Source: Incurvaria masculella
Lineage: Eukaryota > Arthropoda > Insecta > Lepidoptera > Incurvariidae
Direction: 5' to 3'
Assembly: GCA_946894095.1 (NCBI GenBank)
Contig: OX335646.2
Location: forward strand, 18,904,077-18,968,076
Length of the DNA stretch: 64,000 bases
The notes under the pieces: model-generated
What the model was told of the DNA's origin: nothing
The model's database searches: none
What the model saw: the letters and a program-made list of their open reading frames with translations, nothing else
In this document: piece by piece, positions 54,323 to 64,000 of the stretch
Layout: every line of letters begins with the position of its first letter
Numbering within the stretch: the stretch's first letter is position 1
Made by a program: the position numbers and the translations under genes

Positions 54323-55292
54323 GGATTTTTTTCGTGTTCGTATTTCTGAAGTTAACTATACGCATACCGAATCACACCGTATTTATTAGAATAGTAATAA
54401 AAAGGAAAAATTATCCACAATTTAATATAGTAACTAACAAAATAAAACCAAACTAAATACCATTTGCAATATTAATCTCTACATTGAACTACGTGTTGTG
54501 TGTGAACTACATGATGTTCTCAGTACTGTGTCGATCTATCAAGGCATCTAAAATGTGTGCTAAGGGGATCAGTGATGCAATAGGAATACATTCTTTTTCA
54601 AGGAAGAAGAATTCAAAAGGATTTATTGCCTATTGCTGGTTTAAAATAAAATGACATCTTAGCTTGCAAACACGGAGAGTTACTGCATTACTTAAAAAAC
54701 AATCTATCAGTAGCGCCAGCAGCTGCGCAGAACCGAGACAATGTCGGATTTTCTTTCAGTGAGGCCACTGGCGCTTTGAGGGGGCAGGACTCCATCCGCC
54801 CTGGACAGACATTGTTTCTATGTTAAGGTCTTTGATAACCCTATGGAACATTCTTTTATTATGTCAACCAGCTAACAACGTAATTCGTACAGTAACACCT
54901 GAAGGGAATCGCTGTGTAGGTAGGTAGGTAGGTGGTTGGGAAGGTGGGGGAAGGTGGCGCACGCACGGGCCCGCCGAGCGTGAAGTTGCCAAGTTGCGGC
55001 TCGATCCATCACCCGAGCAAATAAAAAGTTCGCCTGTCCGGCGCACGCCGCCATTCATAGTCCAGTCCGAGATGCGCTGAACTTGCGAGTCTGCCGCACT
55101 TCTAGACGCGTTTGTAGCTATATACTATATATTCTATATTCTTGGTCCTAGCACTTTAACAGCTAGAGAGTGGCAGCAAAATATGCAAACCATTTGCGTT
55201 TCATTTGGTGGATAATCTATTAAATATTTTGAAGAGATATGTAAGTCTGCTCCTATTTAAAAGTGTAGGATACAGTAATTTTCATGTCGACA

Positions 55293-55345
55293 GCCGGTGG
55301 CGAAATTGGTAGACGCAATACCCTTTTTGCTGATTCGGGTCCAAC
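55293..55345 (+). other. tRNA-Leu-like fragment of bacterial/plastid type
   Basis: GCCGGTGGCGAAATTGGTAGACGC (quoted in two parts: GCCGGTGGCGAA and ATTGGTAGACGC) matches the 5' strand and D-arm of bacterial or plastid tRNA-Leu rather than animal tRNA-Leu. The anticodon arm, variable arm and most of the T arm do not fold, although ATTCGGGTCC lies nearby. It may be a transferred fragment, a SINE relic or chance. Confidence 0.3.
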
Positions 55346-56035
55346 CTTGCAGTATATTCGAAAAGTAGTTCTTTTTACTGGGTTATTTCTTTAATTAATG
55401 TGTCCTTGCTTCACGGTCGATTATACAGACATGATTCTGTACTCTGTAGTTCTGTACTCGAATCTTTTTAAAAACATTCACAGACGAAAAACTCTCGACT
55501 TTGTCTTTCCTTAGGGTGATAGAACTTCAAATCATGTAGTGATAGCACTTCTTTTCGGGTTCTACTATTTGTACATACATTAAATATAAACGAATTAGTT
55601 GATAAAACTTTGTTTTAGATGGGTAAAGGTAAATCTCCAATAGAATTTCGATATTGGTTTTGCGTTTAACTTTAGAAATCAGTTTGTTTGTTTTGCTTGA
55701 ATACTTGGAATACGGTCAAGAACAATCTATGAATGTTGCTTCATGGAAGTTGGTCGCAGTGGCAATTTAAGTTTGATCCATCACCGGTGAACGCGTTTCC
55801 GGGCGGCCACAAACATGGAGCCATGTGGCTTTTAGGATGTTTGACAAATATTAAAAATACTTTCCTCATAAGCATCATGTTTGAGCAATGCGTAGTGTTT
55901 CTCCGAAATAATGATTTAGCCGGAAAGCAATTTGCATCTTCGGCAGAATTAAAAATAGGTGCCTATATAATAGCAGAGCTACACTGTTGATGCATCATGA
56001 AAAATATATTTTTGTTATGTTGCTGAACATGGAAC

Positions 56036-56345
56036 TGTGCCATGCCAGGACCTTCATTATAAGCACGGTTACATTGAACTGGATGGAAAACATGGACAAT
56101 TTTTCATTGCCGCTTCGACCGTCTTTTCATCAAATGCATAGGTACCAACCCGGGCGGGCTTATTCCAACCGCCTAGTAAGGGAAGAGTAAAGCCCGCAGT
56201 TTAACATGAATTCAGAACCATGTTTAGCTACACAGCTCGATTCCGTAACAAAATGAACTGTATCTAAGTCAGAAATTAAAAGAAATTGGTGCATAAACGA
56301 GGTGAAGATTTAAACCCAGACCTTTGGGGTGGAAGGCCAGTTAAC
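56036..56345 (-). repeat. SINE family 1 with decayed tRNA-like head
   Basis: Plus-strand reading starts GTGCCATGCCAGGACCTTCA, passes CCAACCCGGGCGGGCTTATT and ends with the head region (GATTTAAACCCAGACCTTTGG). Its 3' terminal part (minus strand) is missing. Confidence 0.75.
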
Positions 56346-56661
56346 GTAGCGTAATGTGCCTGTATAGTTGCACGAAATCGGGACTTTGTATGGAGTTCAG
56401 CTACTGGATGTAATCCTTTATACATTTTTCGTGCCTAAACCCCAGGAAGAAATCGTTGCCTCGCCCAGACCTTGTGCCATAATGGACTTAATTACTTTTC
56501 GCTGCTGAATTATTTTTATGCTTGGAGGTTTAGCACCTTGAACTGAAACAATCACGACCGTCTTCCATTGCAAAACTCCCTCCCCCTTACAGAGCAGAAT
56601 ACCTCAGAGCGGACGTCGTAAAGCGTAAATGAGAAGGTGCACTATTGGCGGCGATATATTA

Positions 56662-57944
56662 GGTTGGGGAAAAAGTTTCTTCGCATTTTTTAAGAAAATT
56701 CAAAACATTTTTTAATATGGTTTATTTACATTTAACTAAAGTATGTAGGTACCATTTTGTTCGATAACTTTTTGCCATCTTGTAGGTAGGGACATGATCC
56801 CATTGCTATAGAAATATTGGGACTTCTGATCAATATACCGCGACAAGTGGTTTTGGCAGTCCTCTCGTGATGTTAACCTGACACTGCCTAAAGAATTCTG
56901 AAGAGACCTAAACAGGTGGAAATCTGAAGGTGCAAGGTCAGGACTATACGGCAGATGCATTAACACCTCCCAGCCAAACTCTCTTCGTTTTTGCTGAGTG
57001 GCTAAAAATGTGTGAGGTCTAGCGTTATCATGATGAAAAACCACACCCCTTCTGTTGATTAATTCCGGCCGCTTTCTCTCAACTTCTTGCTTTAATCTCA
57101 TCAGTTGTTCGCAGTAGAGTTCAGAATCGATGGTCCTGCCTGGTGGTAACAGCTCATAATGAATAATGCCCTTCCAATCCCACCACACACACAGCATCAC
57201 CTTGTTGCGAGTTTACCCGGGTTTCGCCACAGTCTGTGAAGCTTGACCGGCCTTTGACCACGACCTTTTTCGCACGTTCTTGACGTACGTGATCCACTTT
57301 TCATCACCAGTTATCAGCTTCTTCAAAAATGGTTCGGTTTCATTACGTCGTAATAAAGAATCACAAATGAGTACACGGTTCATTAGGTTTCTTTCAGTGA
57401 GCTCGTGAGGTACCCAAAAAGCTTTTTTGTGTACCCAGTTTTTTTTAAATGCGCCAAAACTGTTTTGTGGTCAATTCCTAGATCTTCAGCTACGTCGTAA
57501 CTACTGATATGCCGATCTTGCTCCACTTTTTCAAAAATGGCATCCATTTTATCCGTAATAGGGCGACCAGAGCGACGTGCATCTTGGACATCAAAATTTC
57601 CGGATTGAAAACGCTTAAACCAAATTTGTGCTACTCTCACAGACACTGCACTAGGTCCATAAACATCGCAAATTTCTTTCGCGGCTTGCGTTGCATTTTT
57701 AACTTTTTTGTAGTAAAATTTTAAAATGTATCGAATTTCTTCATTAGATTCACTCATTTTGACAGTACGAAAACCAAATGAGAATCAAACATTTTCCTAA
57801 TTTGAATTTGGAATTATGTTCTTTAAAATTTTAAAATTTAAACTTTCAATGATACCAAAACCAGCCAGATACAAATAGTATAGCCAAAGAGATTTTATTA
57901 CAAGTTCATACATACTATAATGCGAAAAGACTTTTTCCCCGACC
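56662..57944 (-). mobile_element. Mariner transposon, copy 2 (same family, inactivated)
   Basis: 1283 bp flanked by TA (56660-56661 and 57945-57946). The ends are the same as in the 21026-22304 copy: GGTTGGGGAAAAAG and, on the other side, CTTTTTCCCCGACC. It is inverted relative to that copy and very similar to it along its length. Confidence 0.92.
56736..57757 (-). pseudogene. Mariner transposase, broken copy
   Basis: Compared with the intact transposase at 21205-22230 it has a 4-bp deletion near 57420 that removes the LDIW part before VPHEL and shifts frame (the first open part ends GYTKKLFGYLTSSLKET). It also has a TTA-to-TAA change near 57213 in the codon corresponding to Leu of GLTRN. 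The remaining sequence keeps HHDNARPHT and YSPDLAPSD, with substitutions such as Ser to Phe after ARPHT and Pro to Leu in MHLPYSPD. It cannot make an active protein. Confidence 0.9.
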
Positions 57945-58117
57945 TATTTATGTATATTCTGTGCCTAAGCCCAAGGAAGAAATCGTTGCCTCGCCCAGAC
58001 CTTGTACCTAATGGACTTAATTACTTTTCGCTGCTGAAGAATTTTCATGCTTGGAGGTTTAGCACCTTGCACTGAAAAAATCACGAGCGTCTTCCGTTGC
58101 GAATCTTCCCCCCCCCC

Positions 58118-58140
58118 CCCCCCCCCCCCCACCAGACTAG
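58118..58140 (+). repeat. Poly-C run of 23
   Basis: 23 consecutive C in unit 2 of the tandem array. The equivalent site in units 1 and 3 has only short C runs (CTCCCTCCCCC-type), so it expanded after the duplication or is an assembly or sequencing artefact. The G-rich complement could form a quadruplex. Confidence 0.85.
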
Positions 58141-58410
58141 AATACCTCAGAGCGGACGTCAGAAAGCGGAAACGAGAAGGTGCACTATTGGCGGCGATAA
58201 GTGTATATTCTGTGCCTAACCCCAAGGAAGAAATCGTTGCCTCGCCCAGACCTTGTGCCATAATGGACTTAATTACTTTTCGCTGCTGAAGTATTTTTAT
58301 GCTTGGAGGTTTAGCACCTTGCACTGAAAAAATCACGAGCGTCTTCCGTTGCGAATCTCCCTCCCCCCTTACAGAAAGCGGAAACGAGAAGGTGCACTGT
58401 TGGCGGCGGT

Positions 58411-61400
58411 CGTCGCCGCCTCAGTCGCGCGGAGAGCTGTAAACCGACCTCGCCTTCGGCTCCGGATTTCAATTTGGGACGTGACGCCGCTCCGCGCGCA
58501 TACATATTGCGACATCAGGCAGGGCCGGGACCTCTGACGGGTTTATGGGGGTCCCGCGCCTCCCAGTCATATCGATGAGGCGTGCGGGACGTGAAATCAG
58601 TGACTTTAATTTAGAGTATGTGTTGCAGGTTTACGTGTACCGGTTGTAAACGAGCCCCCATCCCATTTTGAAATCATGGGAATTGCTCTCTAATGGTTGT
58701 CAATCCTGTAATTGTGAATCCAAAACGTTGAGTATATTCCGAGATATTACATTTAATTACTTCGAAAAATTGTTAACATAAACCTTTACTTATAGAGCGC
58801 GCCTATCCCTAATTTGACAAACCAAGTCACTAATGCACTAATGCAGTTATAGGCTGGTAAATAGCATAGACAGCAGCATATTAACAATACATATTAACAG
58901 CTTCGAACAAATAAGCAACTGCATAAAATCATATAACACTACATGCATTTTCACCTTCACGCTAATTACTTAACGGAAAATCAACAGCTTAAATCTTGTC
59001 TGGGTACTTTGAATAACTGTAACGCTGAAGTTTGCAACTCTGAACCGCGCTAGCTCCTTTAGTTACTCGAAGCTCTAGTTTTGTTACTTGCCGCTCAACT
59101 GGCTATGAGTGTACCAGACATTTAACTAACTAATCTTTAGTCACTTGGACTTGAAATGTTACTCAGACCGTTACATTAACCCTTAACGTCTCTCCCATTG
59201 CTCCTATAAAATGTATATGTTACGGTTAAAGTCCAAAATATTGTTTTCCTTGAAGGTAACTAAGCGTTTCAAGATATACCCGTGTCGAGTGCACTCATTT
59301 CGAGTTTATGGTAAAACAAAAGTACCTTAACCTATTTTTTTTCATACAATTTTTTTATGTTTATGTTATGTATTTTTTATGTTCATATTATGTTTTATTT
59401 TTTTGACAACAACTCACAATTAGTGCACTCAACATGAGTACAAGTGCATAAATCCAATAAACTTGTAGGAAAAAAATATTTCGGACTTTAACCAACATCG
59501 GGTTTTAACCGTAATATACATACTAAGAAGCTTAATGTATAAGCTAAATATGTGTTGAAGAAAATAACAGGTATTACTGTAATGTTAATGCTCCAAAAAC
59601 AGAATGTTACCTGTTGCCTGAAACAATTAAATACAGAAAGCAAAAAAAAATCTGTGAGGCGTTTCTGCGATCTCTGGATAGAGAAATTCCATTAGTGCTT
59701 TACTAAGGAAGTAAGTGCAATATAAATAAAATATTTCAATTGAATGCACAATTTAACTTCAATTGTAGCAACGACTGTTTAATACGTGACGAGTAATCCT
59801 AATCCTAATATTATAAATGTAATAATTAGTTTGTTTGTTACGTTTTCACGCATTGACTACTCAACCGACAATTGAAACATTGTATCACGCTGTCAGGCGT
59901 ACAGAATAAAACATAAGCTACCTTTCATCCATAAAAAAGTACTGTTCCTGAGGAATTGTTTATTGTTAACACTGCACTCGGATTCGTCATATTTTATCAT
60001 AAGCCAATAATACAATTTTGATGGACGTCCGGTATAACGACTGGGCCTGCTGACATAATGCCTGGAATACAAATTAAGTAAATGTTCAAAGTTGCAAACA
60101 AAAACTAGTTTCTTACATGTAATTAAAAAGTTTTTAATTACATGTAGTTTTAGTTTTCCATTGTGTTATTTTTTTAATTGGGTCCGTATATTTTCCTTAG
60201 CACTAAAACCTTTCTAACCTCGGTGATTCATCATATGAAGAGAGGTAACTTCACTGCCGAAAAAAATTCTAAATTAAATCATTAATGCATCAGTGATACA
60301 TCAAACATTCATTTGTTTCATTTAGAAGTTAAAGTAAAAAGGTTTTGTTTGTCTCCAAATGTTTGTGCGCTGAACGCGGCGTAGACACAACTCAGGAATA
60401 GGCCTGCTGCCCAAAAGCCTCCCCCTCCCCGCATAAATTTGTCACGTGGTTTATGAACGCTCCTAACAAGTATATTTTGTCATTTCATTTTGCAGCTCAC
60501 TTGTTGGAATTGCCTTTCCTTCTCAATATCTGGTGTAAATTTTGTGGCAACTCAACCGTGATAGTCTTAAGTTTTAATTGAATTAAAAATGGGAAAATGT
60601 TTTTTTCAACCAATGTGCTTTCTACTAATTAAATATTTATTTTTTATTATCCCCTCTACTAATAACGCTACCGGCACCAAACTCAGGCCAAAATCCGACC
60701 TCCGCACAGCCTTGATTCCCGATTCAGGTATGTTGGTCATTTAGCGCTTCAAAGTCAAAGTCAATGACTTTGACCTTTTCTGTTTCTGTCTTTTTCATAT
60801 CTTTTTTTATTTGGTGTCAATTGAGAAGGCGGATAATGTAATCCGCCTTCTGAATTGACACCTATCTATATCGTAACGAAATGACCGCTCCACATTGTGG
60901 AGCATGCTGACTCCATACATGTCTGCCTATGCAGACAAGAAAATATCTAGGGTTTCTAAGGTTAGAGGTAATTATTATTATTATATTTTTTGTCGATGCT
61001 TATCATGAACATCCAACAGGTCGCGTAAAAACCACTTAAATATTAAGTAATCTATTCAGAGCGAACCTTTTGCGTCATAATATTTTCATACTCTTTTCCT
61101 TCAGCTAGGCACTTAATTATCTGATCCAATGGGTATTGTTATTTTCCTGGAAGTCTATCAGGGCTTTCTATAAACTCGTCAGGAGCGTTATTTTTTGGCG
61201 AATACGAGCGGGCGACCCTCATTGAGTGGGTCGAGGCAAAAGGAGGCGAGGGCCTGGGAGGAGGTTGTTTTGTAGACGTTTGCTGTTTTATGTGGGATGA
61301 CAGGCGGAATTTAATTTGGGTAAAAAGTGCGACCCCGCGCCGCGGCCGGAATAGCAACGAGGCCCTGCCCGGAGCTGAGCGGTGCCGTTACGGGCGTGTT

Positions 61401-62400
61401 TACGGCGTCTCGAATAGTTTACAACTAAATAACTGGAGACACTTTACGACATGCTAACTTCTCGTAGACTTTTGGGCCGTTTAAAATGAAATTCTGTTTG
61501 AATTTCGAACATAATTTACATAGTTTTATTTTGCGTTTTGTAATTGCTATATCGGTCGTTTCATTATTTTGTTTAATTAGTATTCACCTTTAATTCTGTG
61601 TTAATCATCTACTAGCTATGTCACCCGGTTCCGCTCAGACAATATATCGGACGTTTGTTCAAAGGAGCTCATGTCACTCCCCGACCCAGAATATTTTATT
61701 TAACATGCACCTAATATATGTATGGTACCAAAAATGTTCACCCCTGCTATGTGGTGTTTAATTATTACATGTTGTTGTCTATCATTGTTTACTTTTGTAC
61801 TTATTATACGTACTCAGTCTCTATGCATAGCATTAAATACTATGTACTCATGTCAAACTTAGCTAATCATGACCACTATTGCAGGTCATTGTTTGTTTTC
61901 CTTGCGTTAGATGAGATATAAAATTGTTGCCAATTGGAGCAAGGCCAGTCTCCACAAAAAGCAACCGTTCACGAACATCACACCGGGCCCGGCCATTACC
62001 TCCCTCAACCATATTTGAGGGAGGGATGCGCCACCTACCGTAAGCAAATAGCAATGCACCACCCCAATGTATTGCTCATTAGTACACTGTTTATTGCCAT
62101 GGAACATAGAATATCGAAATATCAGTACTGAAAAAAGAAACCCAGGAAAACAGACCTACTCGTTAATATAAACCTCTTACAATCATAATCAGCAATAAAT
62201 AAAACAAACAAATGTTTGAATTATTTTTTAATTACATTATTTGTAGAAACATATGCCTACTTATTTATTGCACACTAAAGACAAAATTTTTAATCGCATA
62301 CGATATTTATATTTTTCTGATTTAGAATTATAAACTACGTTAGAGTACGGATTACTTTGTAAACAGGTACAAATATAAGACCGTCTTCCCTGTTTTATCG
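58411..62400. other. Non-coding stretch with hairpins
   Basis: GC-rich at 58400-58610 (GTCGTCGCCGCCTCAGTCGC) and at 61190-61390. It holds a palindrome at 60113-60147 (TACATGTAATTAAAAA and its complement), a cluster of four hairpins at 60754-60936, decayed interspersed-repeat ends at about 59800-59950 and 61612-61660, and a CTCCCTCAA/TTGAGGGAG hairpin at 62000-62025. No exon recognised. Confidence 0.4.
60754..60936. repeat. Cluster of four hairpins
   Basis: In order: GTCAAAGTCA/TGACTTTGAC (60754-60774); GGTGTCAATTGAGAAGGCGG and its partner, a 22-bp stem with one mismatch and a 6-nt loop (60813-60862); GCTCCAC/GTGGAGC with a 3-nt loop (60887-60903); GTCTGC/GCAGAC with a 4-nt loop (60921-60936). 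Confidence 0.75.
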
Positions 62401-62404
62401 TTGG

Positions 62405-62510
62405 TGAGGTTGAAATATGGTAGAATGTTTCAATGAAAATTCTCCGTGTTTTTCGTCGAAATTAACGAAGGCGTGCTAAAAATAAAGGGAAGATCCCTGC
62501 TTACTAGGTG
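62405..62510 (+). repeat. SINE family 1, small diverged fragment
   Basis: CAATGAAAATTCTCCGTGTT, then GCGTGCTAAAAATAAAGGGA and AGATCCCTGCT correspond to the 3' half of the SINE body. Strongly diverged. Confidence 0.45.
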
Positions 62511-62514
62511 GGTT

Positions 62515-64000
62515 TGTTTCATGTTTTAGGTATTTGCCTGCACTAAAATTGAGAGTCCTACGGCTTATTGGACACCAGGAAACCATAAGTTCGAAAAACA
62601 TAATGTTTACCACTCACAAATAAGTATAAAACAGAAAGCTAAATGCATTTATTTTACGTAAGTTTTGTTTAACATTATAATCAAATTTATTTAAAAAAAG
62701 GATGCATTCCAATTCGCAAAAGAATTCTCAAAATTGTGAATGGAACCCAAATAGCTGTGCACCATGGACAAAACATTATCCACATAATTTGAACGTTTAA
62801 GTGAAAAGTCAACAGTGAAATATCTCAATCCCTCTCAGCGTGGGTCCTTTTCGCGTGATGTAAAGTGTTTTTTCATTGTTTACTCTTATCTCGTCGGCGG
62901 CGGGCAATATTGGGGGTTCCCGAGGGAGCTTTGGATCTTCTGCGGCTTCGGAGACGCGCGACTACACCGCCACTAAGCAGACACGTTGGGCATAGGGGGA
63001 TAACCGAACTTCTTTCTTTGCCAACTTTTGGGAAGATTTGTTTACGTAATGTCACTGGCTAAAAGTAATAAAATAAATTAGAATGTTTCACTACGCCTAC
63101 GACTACGCGACGGGAAATAGTATAATCGAGGATTGTGTATTTTAATTACATGTATTTTATACATGTAATTTTCTACATGTATTTTGTACAGTGTATTTTA
63201 ATGATTGCTATAATATTTACATAATATAATTAACATAACTAACTACAAAGTCTGGAGTCGTTCTATGTTTCTCTCTGTAAGTCCATTATAACTTGAGAAC
63301 GATTAATTTGTTTGTTTTGCTGTTTGTATTAATGTTATATCACAAATTATATACGAGTACATTACATATACTAAATAAATTATGCGCAAAAATCTATTAG
63401 GTCTACTACTCCAGTCCTGCCCAAATCCCTTAATGTTTGAATAAAATATGTCGCAAGAAATATCGAAAAACACTAAAAATAATCATGGGCCAATTTTGAT
63501 AAAGGCTAACTGTAATCTGTGATTTTATTTAGATTCTTCCCATCTATTTTTATCCACTCATCACTACGCTTGATTCTTTTAAATTTGAGAATCGATATGA
63601 AAGAAGTCCGGGGAAAAGTAAAAATTAAATAATTTGAAGATTTCATACAACTTCACAGAAGATTCACAAACGTAACACAAGTTATTTCATTCAGAGATAT
63701 GTAGGAATAGTGTATTGAACACAAATCTAAACAACCGGGCTGAAGGTTATAACCTGCTAAATATGGGTAGATGTTAATTAATAAAAACATACTTGGCTTA
63801 TAAAAACCCGTTACGCACGGGTAATAATATAACAACCTCATTCAATCATGATTAAAATAAAAAATAAATTTGTGTTGGTAAAATATACGTTTACTGTTGC
63901 TAGAGTTATTGAAGAATAAACTTTAACAAATGTACAAAATATTTGAATTTGAGTTCGAGGACCTTGCGCCGATGTCCTTTCGCCTTGCCCAGTCACTGCG
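62515..64000. other. Non-coding right edge
   Basis: A GC-rich patch at 62890-62990 (CGTCGGCGGCGGGCAATATT) has open frames on both strands but no recognisable domain. At 63140-63190 there are ACATGTA-type palindromes (TTACATGTATTTTATACATG). Nothing else could be supported. Confidence 0.35.

Larger units (their letters stand above)
52095..56030. other. Non-coding stretch
   Basis: Contains a decayed repeat end at 52695-52975 (TTCCCGGCTCTGCTCGGGGC and CTCTGTCTGTC-like microsatellite-bearing text), a small inverted-repeat element at 54212-54322, a GTAG microsatellite at 54917-54936 and a GC-rich block at 54905-55080. No exon recognised. The GC-rich block could be a promoter or first exon, but no signal peptide was found. 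Confidence 0.4.
56415..58410 (-). repeat. Tandem array of three units of about 210-250 bp, split by a mariner
   Basis: Units lie at 56415-56659, about 57946-58197 and 58198-58405. Each contains GAAGAAATCGTTGCCTCGCC, ATGCTTGGAGGTTTAGCACC and GAGAAGGTGCACT-TGGCGGCG. Units 1 and 2 have CAGAATACCTCAGAGCGGAC-like text that is deleted in unit 3. The mariner at 56662-57944 sits exactly at the unit 1-2 junction. Minus-strand open frames across the array repeat the same peptide and are not a gene. Confidence 0.85.

Noticed and set aside
54864..55058. First exon (signal peptide) of the Dscam-family gene in a GC-rich block
   Set aside because: Two overlapping minus-strand frames exist, but neither has a hydrophobic signal core or a matching donor phase.
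57965..58336. 123-residue minus-strand frame with a repeated peptide
   Set aside because: It arises from the tandem units and the poly-C run (poly-Gly), with no domain.

Overview
The window looks like part of a moth or butterfly (Lepidoptera) genome. It is AT-rich, has no long open host gene, and is packed with transposons and SINE-like repeats of kinds I associate with lepidopteran genomes. The species cannot be read from the sequence.

Host gene. The clearest host coding sequence is a minus-strand gene of the Dscam family (Ig-superfamily cell-surface receptors). Two adjacent exons together encode the first Ig domain: one at 48267-48435 (B-strand Cys, C-strand Trp) and one at 3645-3787 (F-strand Tyr-x-Cys). 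They are about 44.5 kb apart, and nearly everything between them is intron filled with mobile DNA. Both exons sit in tandem arrays of decayed copies. The second exon is followed by four further exon+mini-intron units (about 180 bp period, introns of 56-57 nt, all GT-AG). One of these, 3287-3408, is still open and frame-compatible. The first exon is preceded by three truncated copies with a 162-164 bp period. The rest of the gene lies outside the window or was not recognised.

Mobile elements, left to right. A LINE (ORF1 with an esterase-like domain, ORF2 with endonuclease and reverse transcriptase, broken by one frameshift and one stop) fills 6.2-11.25 kb. A palindromic element built from repeated CGTATAAT motifs lies at 13.75-14.4 kb. 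A full-length mariner with an apparently intact transposase lies at 21026-22304. A Ty3/gypsy LTR retrotransposon (29646-38882, minus strand) has 402-bp LTRs that appear to differ at one base, a 4-bp AGGG target duplication, an intact pol and a classic -1 frameshift signal. Its gag is split by a 4.08-kb DNA transposon (33539-37616) with CACTGTG ends, roughly 0.6-kb inverted repeats, a CGCCG duplication and a decayed transposase of the Transib/RAG1-like type. A Tc1/mariner-type relic lies at 40.6-41.4 kb. A second, inactivated mariner (56662-57944) has split a tandem array of about 240-bp units.

Small repeats. About fourteen copies of one SINE family share a body and tail. Some carry a tRNA-like 5' head and others a 5S-rRNA-like head. 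A second short repeat, carrying a GTGCGAGTCGGACTCGCAC-type hairpin, occurs six times. There are also a 58-bp minisatellite, a 430-bp tandem duplication with a tRNA-like segment, and several strong hairpins. GC-rich blocks within the AT-rich background are unexplained. One of them (26350-26536) may be a coding exon.
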